NCBI RefSeq assembly: GCF_028453695.1
Contig: NC_135776.1
Coordinates: 7,262,663 to 7,326,662 of the forward strand
Direction: 5' to 3'
Length of the DNA stretch: 64,000 bases
From: Augochlora pura
Lineage: Eukaryota; Arthropoda; Insecta; Hymenoptera; Halictidae
The stretch's first letter is position 1, and every line of letters begins with the position of its first letter. The notes beneath the pieces were generated by a model. That model was not told the origin of the DNA and ran no database searches. It saw only the letters and a program-made list of their open reading frames with translations. The translations under genes were made by a program, and so were the position numbers. Positions 44,961 through 56,505 of this stretch are shown here, in pieces.

Positions 44961-45999
44961 GGTAGTTTGCAATTTTATCAGTTTGTTTTAACTTCTCATA
45001 GACGTCGAAGTTTTTTGTAAGTTAAATTAAATGTATGCTAAAATTTTTTAATTTTTAGTCAATATTTATTGTTATTTTATTAATGAAAATATAATTGATT
45101 TCATTTATATTTGAAATTAATTGGCGTGAGTTTTTATTCTAGTTTTGTGTCGAATGCAAGCAATAGAAGTTGCAGTGTAACTTATTTGTTATTAAATTAC
45201 TAGAATAAGTAAAGAATAAAATAAATTAGTTTGTAATGATAACAGTTATAATGAAGAAATTATTGTTATGTTCTTCTCACGATTTTAATCTTGTATATTT
45301 ACCTAGTAATTCTATAGCTCTTTTATTCACTCGAAACATATCTTATATAAATTAATTATATTATATAAGTATATTATATAAGTTAATTGTATTATACAAA
45401 ATTTATCACAATGAATTTCACAGCTATTTAAAACTAATGTATAATCTAAATCACATCTATCTAAAAGTAGTGAAAATCTATCATTGCTTAAAACATCTAT
45501 TTATCTATTATAATTTAAATTTCTAATAAAAATGTATTATAACTGTTATCACCACTATCTATAAGTAGTCGAAATATTAATCATAAATTAGCAAACACGT
45601 GTTACCTTATAAAAATTACAAAACAACGTCCATGAAAACCAGCTCGACAATTTCAAGAATAACAACACAATTAACAGATAATTTATCGTATATACGAATT
45701 GAAATTGAACGGATTGCGCGCTTATAACTGACCCAATTTGTTAGCAATGTATCAAATGAAGTATAAATTAACAGTGTGAATTTGCATTCGCAGTGACTGA
45801 AACGCAGTAAATTCAACGCTGTTAGTGTCCGTCTAAATATTTAGCGTTTACTCAATGGTGCATAAATTATTAATGTAAATTATCCATTGTCTACGACTGA
45901 AATTGAGCAATTTATGCAGTTCTATAATTGCTGTAAACACTCAGAAATTTACCAGACAGTGAACAAGCTATTAATACTTTCCGAGATGTTTGCAAAATA
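44961..45999. other. AT-rich stretch, nothing recognised
   Basis: AT-rich with a short duplication of TTATATAAGTTAATT (45345-45385). No gene or end supported. Confidence 0.4.
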
Positions 46000-46296
46000 T
46001 ATATATATATATATTTTGAAAATATCTTGAGATCTAATAATTTTTTTGCTATGCTACCCTAATTATTTTTTACGTAGAATGAGTAGAAGAATCGATTTGT
46101 ATATAAAAATAAATGCATTTCTGTTTAAAGAAATTATGCAATTGTTAATTGCACATGCACTGCTGCATTTAAAAAAAAATTGAAAGTCTGCGGATGCAGT
46201 GCACTTCGAACCATTTATCTTTCTCCTTTGGCATTTTTTCGTAAATGCAATAATAACGGAGTTGTGACTTTAAACAATTGCGTGGACCACCCTATA
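46000..46296 (-). mobile_element. Element fragment with TA-type end and family-2 similarity
   Basis: On the minus strand the right edge reads TATAGGGTGGTCCACGCAAT, an end similar to those at 43686-43971. Further in, ATTCTACGTAAAA and CAAGATATTTTCAAA resemble dispersed repeat family 2 (42477). Together this suggests the family-2 repeats are interiors of a TA-flanked element; the left end was not found. Confidence 0.45.
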
Positions 46297-46622
46297 AATA
46301 TACAGTATATACCCGAGTCGATATAAATTTTTAACCGAACCTGTTTCCAGCAATGGTGACAACATTTATGGGATCATTCCGATGCCTTATAATTGTGAAA
46401 TAAACTGTACACAAATGTATGCTAACGAGAGACCCAGATTTCGCGATTTACGTGGCCAGCGGCCCGGGCTAAAAATCAGAATTTATGACGAAGCAATATT
46501 CCGAGGCACAAACCGGAAGTTTCTTTGGCGCGGGAACTTTCTTTGCGAAACTTCTCTATAAGTGAAACTTGAGATCTGCATAATTGACGTAAAATTTCTA
46601 GCAAACGGGAACGTTCAACGGC

Positions 46623-46663
<41 letters not shown>

Positions 46664-46970
46664 CGGCCGAGGCGGCTCCCGTCGCGCATTTTTCTTTTAT
46701 CGTATAATCACTTTGCAAATGGATGATAAATGGGCACGCGCAGATATATCGGGTTCCGTGCCGTACCGCGTTACGTCGAATGCCGCGCGTACTTAACACG
46801 ATTCCGATCGGCGAGCATATTTATGGTTCCCCGATACTTTCGATATTCACCGAGGTAAATGCCGAAACGCGCGTTGCGCCGAGTAAATGAGAACTGTTGC
46901 GTAAATCGATGATCTTCTTGTGGAAACCTATATTTTGCAACTGGTCTGCGCATTTTTGTGGTAGGTGAAA
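46297..46970. other. CpG-rich patch with GA run
   Basis: Moderate to high GC; GA repeats occupy 46623-46660. The 107-codon minus frame crosses the GA run and is not recognisable. Confidence 0.45.
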
Positions 46971-47560
46971 TTCTGTTTCGATTATTTACTGTGGGAGGTG
47001 CATTGGAAATTATTTGTTGTCTTGAATAATTTTAATATATCAAGCTAACAATATTATTAGGATCTTTTTTACAAAATATAATAATCAAAAAATATTTTGT
47101 AACTAAACTGGTAATGTTTATGTAAAATAAAATTTTATATCGACTAAGTTCAAATTTTTGTTGAAAACATATTTCCTAATTAAATTGTGCATCGTTATGC
47201 ATTAATAATAGACAGATTAAAAATCAAGTTTCTCCTCTCAATGATTTTAATAGATTCATCATATAATATACTTAAATTTTTCTGACGCTTCTATTATTCT
47301 ATAATTCACCTTGCCGTTTTATAAATCCCTAATAAAATAAACTATATTAATTACTTTAAAAATTAAAAATTAAAAATTACGAAGACATTGGAAAAATCTC
47401 AGAATAATAATCTGAATAAAATCTAGTAATTAAATCATTGAATAATGTCTCGAATAAAATAATACATCGAATAAATATTTCAAATATTTCAAATGATACA
47501 TAGAATAATACATCGAACAAATGTTTCGAACAATATTTCGAACAAATCGCACGACTAAAA
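46971..47560. other. AT-rich stretch with weak CGAATAAAT repeats
   Basis: AT-rich. From 47395 to 47560 the phrase ATCGAATAAATATTTC or TTCGAACAAATG recurs about every 20-40 bp, similar in style to 20649-20790. Confidence 0.5.
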
Positions 47561-47957
47561 TTCGATTCGTTATTATTTCACCAAAACACACTCAGCTCCG
47601 CAGATAAATAATTTAATTAAATTCGAGCACGACGTCGAAATAATTGCCAAAGGACGCGCGGCCAACTTTCCATCTAATCCCCGTACATACTTCGCAATCG
47701 ACCGTCGCAAATTGCATTTTCGCCCCCGAAAAATCCGCGGAGCACTTGTGTCCCTCGGTCCCCCGCTCCCCCCCAGACCAAGGGACCAACACCAAAACTC
47801 CAAACTAATTTACACATTCCACCCACGCAGGAGTTAACAGAGTCCCTGGCTTTCAAATTTTTATTGAACCGTCTGTATCGCGCGTCACGCGGTACTACGC
47901 GCGCCGTATCAATCGCCCTCGCGCACGGCAAAAAAAAAAAGCGCGGCGGGAACGAAA
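47561..47957. other. CpG-rich patch, no gene recognised
   Basis: GC-rich; a 76-codon minus frame and overlapping frames lack domains. It ends in an A10 run (47931-47940) before the GA tract. Confidence 0.4.
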
Positions 47958-48345
47958 CGGAAAGAGAGGTGCAGAGAGACAGTGAGAGTGAGAGAGAGAG
48001 AGAAACAGAGAGAAAGAGAGAGTGAAAGAGAGAGAGAGAGAGAGAGAAACAGAGAGAAAGAGAGAGTAAAAGAGAGAGAGAGAGAGAGAGAAACAGAGAG
48101 AAAGAGAGAGTGAAAGAGAAAGAAAGTGAAAACGAGAGAGAGAGAGAGAAAACGAAAAAAAAGGGAGAAAGAGACCTAGAGAGAAAAAGATAGGAAGAGA
48201 AAGAGAGAGAGAGAGCGGGAGAGGAACAGAGATAGAGAACGAGAGGGAGAGAGAAAGAGAAAGGGAGACAGTAAAAGAAAAAAAGTAAAAAGGGAAAAGA
48301 GACCCAGAGAGAAAAAATACGAAAAGAGAGAGAGAGAGGGGGGGT
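47958..48345 (+). repeat. Polypurine (GA) tract with 44-bp higher-order unit
   Basis: Almost pure A and G on the plus strand for about 390 bp. The landmark AAACAGAGAGAAAGAGAGAG occurs at 48003, 48047 and 48091, an exact 44-bp period. The 233-codon minus frame over it is S/L/F low-complexity and artefactual. Confidence 0.9.
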
Positions 48346-48899
48346 GGGGGTGCCTGATCGTGTCGCCAGGTTCAATTTACCGAAAGCAATGAATTTTTAC
48401 CATACGCGGCATTACGCGGTTATTTACAAAATGCGCGCACGCGAGGCGATGTTCATCGTCCGATCGTTTATTTCCACTGGTTGCGCGGCGCAATGTAATG
48501 AATTTTTATTGGCCACTCGCCGGCACACACGCGTTCCTCCCTCCCCCGCCCTCTGATCGTCGTATCGATGCGGCAGCATTTTTTATCGTCGAATGATACG
48601 TCATTTGCCAAACGCAATGGATTTCCACGGGCGCGGGCGCGCGCGCGAAACAGAGACGCGTCGACGCGACGCTACGCCGGGCGTCGTCGTCGTCGCGGTT
48701 AACGAACGATCAAACGATTGACCATGGGAGAGAGTCCCCGGCGCTCGCCCGGTCACTCGACATTTTTATTTTTTAATTGGCCTTCTCAAACTAATTAATT
48801 CTCGTACCCCCGCGCAGTCGCCACCGCCCCTTACCCGCGCTCTCTTTATCTCGGCTGCTGTCTCTCCTTTTCTCGATTTTACCGTCTCTGCTTTTTTCG
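48346..48899. other. CpG-rich patch, no gene recognised
   Basis: Among the most CpG-dense sequence in the window, with GCGCGC runs near 48634-48645. Two TTTATT-type interruptions. No gene recognised. Confidence 0.4.
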
Positions 48900-49130
48900 G
48901 TTTTATTCTCTATCTCTGTGTGGTTTACTTCTCTCTCTCTTCTCCCTTTCACTCTAATTCTCTTCCTTTCACTCTCCTTTTCTCTCCTTTACTCTCTATT
49001 TCTCGTTTTTAGCTTTTCTTTGTCTTTTTTACTGTCTCTTTCTTTCTTTTGTTCTTCTTTTCTTCTATTGTACTCTCCCTTTCTTTTACCCTCATTTTCT
49101 CTATTTTACTCTCTCTCTTTCTCTGAAAGA
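48900..49130 (+). repeat. Polypyrimidine (CT) tract
   Basis: About 230 bp almost entirely C and T on the plus strand, so opposite in polarity to the tract ending 550 bp upstream. The 94-codon plus frame here is S/L/F low-complexity. Confidence 0.9.
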
Positions 49131-49590
49131 GAAGGTGACGTATATTGTCTCTTCCTATTAATCCTAAAATTTGTATCGCTATGGAATAATTGTAAAATTT
49201 GACAGAAATACACTCCGCGCCATCATGGATGTTACTTACCAGCTCTTATGAACATTTATATTATTATATAGTATACGTTATATATGTATATATATATATA
49301 TTAATACATAATAATATTATTATAATAATATTCGTTTTATATGAATTTGTAGACGTTGAGAAATAGTTGCAAACCGCTAATAAACTTTAATGTTTAGTCA
49401 TATACTAGAATTACGATGTCCCCTGAGAGGGGACAACGGAGTGCAAAGGGTTAAGAATACTATATGGAAATTTCAAATACTTTAATGTTGCTCTTTTGCT
49501 CTCGTGTACGATTTTTATATCGTGAATTTTGCTTAAATATTAATTTTTAGGAAGAATGTACCTTGAGATGCGAGAAACTGATGAATTGTA
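49131..49590. other. AT-rich stretch containing a TTAA element end
   Basis: AT-rich with an AT-dinucleotide zone (49265-49300). The right-hand element end is listed separately; nothing else is recognised. Confidence 0.4.
49400..49454 (+). mobile_element. TTAA element right end, type 1-like, with hairpin
   Basis: Ends GGAGTGCAAAGGGTTAA at 49454, matching the type-1 terminal sequence. Just inside, TGTCCCCT...AGGGGACA is a perfect 8-bp hairpin with a GAG loop at 49417-49435. No left TTAACCCTTTGCAC end was found upstream. Confidence 0.6.
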
Positions 49591-49840
49591 AGCAACATCT
49601 CTCTCTCTCTCTCTCTCTCTTTTTCTTTCTCTTGGCGTGTGTTCCTCTCGCTTTGTTTCTGTATGCTTTTCTCTCTTTCTCTCTTTAAATCTCTCTTCCT
49701 CTCACTTCCTCTCTAAATCTATCTTTTCTTCTATATCTCTCCTTCATTCGCTCGCTCTCTCTCTTTCTCTTTCTATATCTCACTTTCTCTCTCTTCCTCT
49801 CTCCCTCTCTCTCTCTCTCTTCCTCTCTCCCTCTCTCTCT

Positions 49841-49881
<41 letters not shown>

Positions 49882-49883
49882 CG
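49591..49883 (+). repeat. Polypyrimidine (CT) tract, second
   Basis: About 290 bp of C and T on the plus strand, from a perfect CT run (49601-49620) through mixed CTTT and CTCC variants to another long TC run (49849-49877). Confidence 0.9.
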
Positions 49884-50395
49884 TTCCGTTCTCACAGTCG
49901 CGATCACGCTGCCGTTAATGCGACAGAGAAATTAACGACGGGAAAAAACTCCGTTGACGAACACGGCGGCGAGGCACCGCGTAATTTATGGTCGGCGTAA
50001 ATGATCACGTATAAAATACTTTTTTGCGCCCGTCTGCCCTGTCGACCAGACCCCGCCGGTTTTGAAAAACTCCCATTGATTGATGTCGATCGATTGGCTT
50101 TGTTGTACACGGTCACGCACTAGAGGCGTCCTCTATTCCTATCAGATTTCTATTGCGGGTAGAAAAAAGGAACGAGATGTGTGCGTGCGCCGACCTTTTT
50201 TACACCTTTTTACACGGTTTCTCGTTTCAACCGGACTTGTTCGGACTTCCCTTTAATATCTTTGAATAGTAGATTCGGCAGATTTATGCCGGAGCTTGAC
50301 GACGACGTCCGCATTCAAGAGCAATGCTTAATTTTATCATACGACTGCGGATCTTTTTGCAAGTTCTTGCGTTTCTATGTAATTTTATAGAATTT
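49884..50395. other. CpG-rich patch, no gene recognised
   Basis: Moderate to high GC; 69-70-codon frames on both strands without domains. Confidence 0.4.
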
Positions 50396-50930
50396 TGTAT
50401 TAAAGGGATGTTTTATTCGTCAACTAAAAAATTATTCCTTGCACGTAGAAAATAAAAATTAAGAATTGAAATTGAAAAACTAAAAATAAAAATTAAGAAT
50501 TAAAATTTAAAAAATTTTTATGTTTTCGTGTTATAAGAATGCATAATTATGACGGATGTTCATGCAAAATATAAATTATCTGAATCAGTAACAGGACAAA
50601 GGAAAATTTGTTAATGTCAAAATAAATTATATTAGAAATTTATTATTAGCAGAAATTTAATTAGAATTTGATTTTTAAGGAGTCAACTGCAATCTTTGCT
50701 ATTTCTCAAATAATTTTAATTTTAAAGTAAAAATTATTATATCGACGTTCTAAATTTTCTTTACTATTTTATCTTTTATTTAAAAATGATAAAAATTACT
50801 TTGAGCCGTAAAAAGGTTACCACTGTAATACACCACTGTAAACAAATTACAAACAAATAATCACAATTAACAGAGGACACCCTCTAAAAATTGAAATAAT
50901 AATCTCGATCTCTTAACGATTCTATCCAGG
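50396..50930. other. AT-rich stretch, nothing recognised
   Basis: AT-rich with a short diverged repeat of AAAATTAAGAATT (50454-50510). No gene supported. Confidence 0.4.
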
Positions 50931-51565
50931 AGATATAACCCTTTCGAACATTGCCATAGAATCTCGTCTATCCCTCATCGACCGAACCGACTCGCGATTC
51001 AACAATAACCGGTGCAGCCGTCAACGAAACGATCACAGTCGTCGCACTATCGATAAACTGCGCGCGAGAACCGTTCGTCACAGCCGGGGACCAATCAGAG
51101 AAAGAATCGAGCGTCGAAAGCTCCTTTCCCTTGACGCACACAATCCGCGGAGATCATCCTTCACACAAGCGAGCGTATTTTCCTCGCTAAAACCGCAGCA
51201 TGATGCTCCCCCCGGGGTGACAGCGACGTTTAGCGGTGCCTCTACCCCGCAACAATCCGTGGATACCCTAACTCGTTTCGAATAAGAAGTCGGACCACGC
51301 AGTCAACAAGTCGCACTGTCACCTTCGAATCAGATCGTTGTGGCGCAAGCTGCTTAACTCATCCAGCGGACGATCAACCCTTAAAGGGGTCCAACTAGAT
51401 CCTCGAACGATCGGTGTGGCTCTTTTAATAAATTTAGGTATAAGTTCGTGTGGTTTTTATTTTTATTTGAATAGATGAAGAGATTTAGTGTTTGGAAGGT
51501 GGGAAATTTTAAGTTGATGGAAATAAACGTTTCGCTGTGAGATTAAATTGTAAAAGTTTAATATT
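50931..51565. other. Balanced patch, no gene recognised
   Basis: Balanced to GC-rich to about 51430, then AT-rich. CAACCCTTAAAGGGGTCC near 51376 is a short palindrome. No coding frame or RNA recognised. Confidence 0.4.
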
Positions 51566-52070
51566 GTTGGTTTCGGGATTGGTAATTTTAATTTTGTTAG
51601 TTATAGTTTTGGTAATGTCAGTCTTGGTAATTTCAGTATTTGGTAATTTAAATTTTGTTAATTTTAGTTTTGGTTATGACAGTTTTGGTAATTTTAATTT
51701 TATTAATTTTAGTTTTGGTAATGTTGGTTTTGTTGATTTTTGTTTTAATAATTTCAGTCTTGGTGATATTAGTCTTATTAATTTCAATTTTGATAATTAT
51801 AGTTTTGTTAATTTTAGTTTGGTAATGTCAGTTTTGGTAATGTCAGTTTTGGTAATTTCAGTTTTGATAATTTTAATTTTGGTAATGTCAGTCTTATTAA
51901 TTTTAGTTTTGATAATTTTAGTCTTGGTAATATCAATCTTGTTAATTTGAATTTTGGCAATGACATTCTTGGTAATATCAGTCTTGTTAATTTCAATTTT
52001 GATAATTTCATTCTTGTTAATTTACATCTTCTTAATTTCAGTATCATTAATTCCAGTCTTCTGAATTTTA
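51566..52070. repeat. 15-bp minisatellite, about 33 units
   Basis: Consensus GTTTTGGTAATTTCA with TAATTTTA, TAATGTCA and TTATTAAT variants, 15 bp per unit, over about 500 bp. Reading frames are open on both strands because 15 is five codons. On the plus strand the reading changes from GNFNFVNFSF-type to VLVMSVLVIS-type repeats at about 51820, where one T is missing from a unit. Open frames on both strands and tolerance of this frameshift argue against a protein-coding role. Confidence 0.88.
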
Positions 52071-53070
52071 CCCCTACAAACTATAATAATAAAATGCACA
52101 TAATGCACGATAATAAAATATAACGCACGTCGCACTATATCGCATAATTGTCGAAAGCACAAGTGCACAACATACAAGATGTAATGAGCGCACGATTGTA
52201 TAATACATAAAATAAAATGTCAGCACGGGACCACAACATATGAGATGAAATATGAGTAGAAATAAACGAAACATGCGGCAGCATTATGCACGAGTGCACA
52301 TAACATTAGACAAAACATGTGCACAATTGCATAAGACACGGGGTAGAAACGAATCGCAGCATAAGGCTACTTCCTACGTCACTATTAATTTAGTCAGGTT
52401 CTTAGGACGATGATTAATGAACTGAAAACAAAACAGGTTTTCTTCTATCAGAAATAGACGATTTTGCATAAAGATGCGCTACCTAATGGGATACTGCACT
52501 CTTGGGTGCACGAGTTTTACAATCGTCACAATTTTTAAAAGTTTTAAAATTTTTTATAGTTTTTAATTTTTTTAAAGTTCATTACCGAAAGTAATCAAGT
52601 CGAATATGTGAAACAAGTAAAATATTACAACAAATATGTGAATTTGTTTAAGCTATTAGATCACAGGGAAACGATCGAAAAGTAAACCATAAATCAGATT
52701 TTATGGAACATAAATGTTAGAATTAATTTGTTAACCTTTCGAATATCTCCTTTTACAAGACACGATGAGACTGCTAATAATTATTTCATAAGAAAAGATT
52801 TTTACATTATATAATCTGAATTATTGCCGATTTCCTACAAAATTCTATTTAAAACTCTTTGCTTTATAACAATGTGTCAGATCCTTTACGAAGATTTAGA
52901 ATATAATTTAATAACAAATAAATCTTATACGCGCTCCCTTTAAATCGAGATATTATATTCTATTGACTTTATTTAATATTTAAATAAACAAACCTATCGC
53001 GCAGGTCGTCTCGACCGATTTCACCATATTTTATATTACGATTGTTAACGTTTTACAGGACTGACAACCC
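52071..53070. other. AT-rich stretch with loose CACATAATGCAC repeats
   Basis: From 52080 to 52340 the words GCACATAATGCAC, GCACAACATA and ATAATAAAATATAAC recur irregularly, an old array of about 30 bp units. The rest is AT-rich without a recognised feature. Confidence 0.5.
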
Positions 53071-53319
53071 TTAACCCCTTGCCGTATTTTAACAAGTCAG
53101 ACTCGTAATCGAGATTTCTATTAATAAACCGTTAGGTTCGAATGTTTATTAGTTCCTTTATCGAGGAATCAAACTTTATTCCCTTTTCGTCAATGTTTAA
53201 ACATTCGAGTAGATGTAAACACACGATAAATATAAAATTCCTATTTCTTTTAAATTTAGTGCGATCGAATAAATTCTAATCATAGTAATTGTAAAGAAAA
53301 TTATACGGCAAGTGGTTAA
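53071..53319. mobile_element. TTAA element, type 3, complete 249-bp copy
   Basis: The left end TTAACCCCTTGCCGTAT and the complement of the right end, TTAACCACTTGCCGTAT, agree at 16 of 17 positions including TTAA. The interior is AT-rich with no coding frame. It is a miniature non-autonomous element of the TTAA (piggyBac-like) group with a different terminal sequence from types 1 and 2. Confidence 0.82.
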
Positions 53320-53890
53320 TTCGAGGATACATTATAATAGAAATCACGAAACGTTTAAACAAATTCCGTCTTGCCTTTCCTCTAGAACAATACACGTCAA
53401 TCACTTTTAGTGCCCCGTGGGTTTAACGTCGAACACCGAAGCAAAGGTCGACGAGCAATAAATATTATTCCCCCTTAAACGGTAACTTAGAAGAAATATA
53501 GCTTCGCTTTCTCTTCTAAGAAATTAGTGACGTAGGACATAAAATATGCCAATCTGCATAGTCACTGAATAGATCGCAGTGTAAACTGTTAAGGAGAGTG
53601 ATTATCACCAAGGTCATTTCGCTTTGTATTTCATTCGAAGCTATTGTTGCTCGCTTTTCAGCTATTGTTGCTAGAAGTCGCGAGAATAAATCTGTTGAAG
53701 TTGTTGGTCCCAAGAAAGTTCTCCTGGTGCAAAGGGTTGAGATTCTTAGAATGTTTGATTATTTAAACTGTCATCTAATTTAATTTCCTTCGGCATCGCA
53801 AAACTCTAATTTCGAAGATTAGGTGGCCGGCGAATACAATTTATTCGATTGTTCGGTAAGTTTATTTGAGATTTTTCGTGTGAATTCAGT
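53320..53890. other. Mixed stretch, no gene recognised
   Basis: AT-rich to balanced. A 21-bp word AGCTATTGTTGCTCGCTTTT is followed by a second AGCTATTGTTGCT at 53639-53672. GGTGCAAAGGGTTGA at 53728-53742 resembles an eroded type-1 end without partner. Confidence 0.4.
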
Positions 53891-54505
53891 GACGCGAATT
53901 CTGTTAAATGCGAAACGAACTGTGTTAGATGTGATATAAATTCTATTAAATCTGATATGAATTCTATTAATTGTTGTATTAATTCTATTAAATGTGACAC
54001 GAACTCTATTAAATATCATACGAATTTTCTTAAATTGTGATATGAATTCTATTAAATGTAATACGAACTCTATTAAATGTCATACGAACTTTCTTAAATT
54101 GTGATATGAATTCTATTAAATGTCATGCGAACTTTATTAAATTGTGATATGAATTCTATTGAATGTAATATGAATTCTATTAATATCAAATGTCACACGA
54201 ACTTTCTTAAATTGTGATATGAATTCTATTAAATGTAATATGAACTCTATTAAATGTCATACGAACTTTCTTAAATTGTGATATTAATTCTATTAAATGT
54301 GATATGTATTCTATTAATTGTGGTATTAATTCTATTCAATGTGACACGAACTCTATCAAATATCATACGAACTTTCTTAAATTGTGATATGAATTCTATT
54401 AAATGTGAAAGGAACTTTCTTAAATGTGATATAAATTCTATTAAATTGTGATATAAATTCTATTAAATGTGATATGAATTGTATTAAATCTGAAACGTGT
54501 TCTGA
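53891..54505. repeat. 21-bp minisatellite, about 29 units
   Basis: Unit GATATGAATTCTATTAAATG plus T (21 bp) with variants CATACGAACTTTCTTAAATT plus GT (22 bp) and AATACGAACTCTATTAAATG plus T. These three variants follow one another in a repeating 64-bp order between about 54000 and 54370. Many units contain GAATTC. No coding function is likely, although 21-bp units keep the minus strand open for short distances. Confidence 0.9.
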
Positions 54506-54790
54506 AAAATAAGAAACGAATTCTATAAAGCAAAGAAACCGAAATCTACAAAACGTGACACAAATTTCATGAACAATCTAACATATAATTTCCTAATAAC
54601 AATTTATTCCATTGCTTGTCAAGTTCGTTCTACACGTGACACAATATTTCTCTCATTAATATCCTATAAAACATCCGAACCTAACTTCTCTATCAACCCA
54701 CAAATCGTCGAACGAATATTACCGCACTTCGTTGTTAATCTGTCCGATAAATATTGCTCCATTTTCAATAAACAACGACTTACCTCCGCG
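54506..54790. other. AT-rich stretch, nothing recognised
   Basis: AT-rich flank of the 21-bp array; a 78-codon plus frame is unrecognised. Confidence 0.4.
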
Positions 54791-55384
54791 ATCCCCGGAA
54801 CGTAGTCCTGAACGGGAACTCACATTAGGCACGGCGGCAATACGTCGAACACTGAGAAAACTCGCGGAAAATGTCCCGCGACGCGGCTCGAAAGGGTTGA
54901 TCGAAAACAGCGGATTGGGAAACCGTGATACGCGAATGACTCGCCGGGTGCGACTGACAGTACCGTGTTGCTCCACGTGGACTCCAACCACCCCATGGAG
55001 CCACCACAACGACGACCGGCCCGTGCACGGACAGGAATCACGTACACAGAGGCGAAACAAACGGGAGGGGGCTGCGATCATGCGCACACCGCGAGCTTTC
55101 GCGGCGGACACGAACTTCCATTCTCCTCTCTTTCCCTTTTTCTTGTTAAATGCGTAATTAGCGTTATTTCGCGGCTTTCGCGGCCGATAATTGGTTATGG
55201 AACGCATTTAGCTACCGCGGCCCCGCTTCTCTGCTTTTCCTACTTGCCAACTTCCGTTCCCCCCTCCCCTTTTAAATGGCTTTCTTACTGACTGGCACGT
55301 ATCGGGAACTTCGCCTTTGAGTTTTCGTGGATTTGGCAACTGTCGGCTGACCGTTTATCGTCTGTCACGGAAATACGTATTAAG
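54791..55384. other. CpG-rich patch with opposed long open frames
   Basis: Frames of 141 codons (54732-55157 plus) and 162 codons (54719-55207 minus) overlap almost completely, with further frames in other phases. Neither has a recognisable domain, and full overlap on both strands is what GC-rich non-coding DNA gives. No gene called. Confidence 0.45.
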
Positions 55385-55985
55385 GTATTCGAACGCTCAT
55401 GCTTCCAACATTAAATTAAAAATAAAATTGGAAGAAGTCGAAATTTAATTTTCTTTATTCGTCGAACGGCGTTTCAACTTTTCTAATAATTATTGCTATG
55501 CGAACGTTGTACACATGAGAGAAAGAAAATATCAAGAGGATTGCAAACATTTATATACACTCTTGTACGAAAGTATTCGTTGGATTACGCTGCTAATATT
55601 TAACTAAAAATAACACTTCAAAAAGTCAAAATATAATTTTCACTATTTCTCAGACGGCGTTTCAACTTTTCTAATAATTATTGTTACACTGCGAACGTTA
55701 TGAGAGAAAGAAAATATCAAGACAATTCTGTAACATTTATGTATGTACACACTTATAAGAAAGTATCCGAACGCTTATGCTTCTAACATTCAATTAAAAA
55801 TAAAATTGTAATAAGTCGAAATTTAATTTTCCCCCTTTGTCGAACGGCGTTTCAACTTTTTTTTAATAATTATTGTTATACTGCGAACGTTATAAGAAAT
55901 AGAAAACATCAGAACAATTCTATAACATGCATATACACTCTCAAACATTTATATACACTCTACATTCAACGAAAAATAAAATAGC
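55385..55985. repeat. About 189-bp tandem array, 3 units plus partial
   Basis: Units begin at 55385, 55573 and 55763 (steps 188 and 190) at GTATTCGAACGCTCATGCTT or GTATCCGAACGCTTATGCTT. Each contains AACGGCGTTTCAACTTTTCT or ACGGCGTTTCAACTTTT, TAATAATTATTG, GCGAACGTT, and GAGAAAGAAAATATCA. Unit size is in the mono-nucleosome range. The last unit fades out near 55985. Confidence 0.9.
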
Positions 55986-56144
55986 ACGTCTAAAACTTCC
56001 CAATTGCAATAACTGTATAGAACGCATAGAAAATTAATGTATAATCCCTGCCTTTTACACGAACGCGTAAATATTACTAACAAGGGATTAGTATTTTATT
56101 TCAACTTTAAAGAACATAATAATAACAATGTTCAAGCATATAAT

Positions 56145-56505
56145 AACAATGCAAAGTTATTGCTAATAATTTTCATCGCAAGTTGATGAGATGTTAATTA
56201 TCTTCGTTATAGAAAATTGCCAATGATTCTAATATATTTTTATAAAAATAATTACAAACGTTCTGCTTACATATTAATACAGTTTTAGAGTTTCCAATAT
56301 TTTATTAAAACATACGCTACAATGCAAAGTTATTATTAATAATTTTCATCGCGAGTCGTACTCTTCGAATTGATCTTCGTGCTCTTATAAAAAATTGCTA
56401 ATGATTCCAATTTATTCTTAAATTCCAAAAAATAATTATGAACGCCCTGCTCACTTAATACAGTTTCACAGTTTACACTATTTTACTATAATATACGCTA
56501 GACCG
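56145..56505. repeat. 174-bp tandem duplication, 2 units
   Basis: GCAAAGTTATT at 56151 and 56325 marks an offset of 174 bp. Both copies continue with AATAATTTTCATCGC, ATCTTCGT, AAAATTGC.AATGATTC, AATACAGTTT and a CATACGCTA/ATATACGCTA end. The copies differ by substitutions and small indels. Confidence 0.85.

Noticed and set aside
47674..48375. 233-codon open frame on the minus strand
   Set aside because: It is a translation of a GA/CT tract with S, L and F residues only over most of its length.
53728..53742. GGTGCAAAGGGTTGA resembling an eroded type-1 end
   Set aside because: TTAA has changed, and there is no left end or internal similarity.
54719..55207. 162-codon minus and 141-codon plus frames
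   Set aside because: They overlap almost completely on opposite strands in CpG-rich DNA and lack any recognisable domain.
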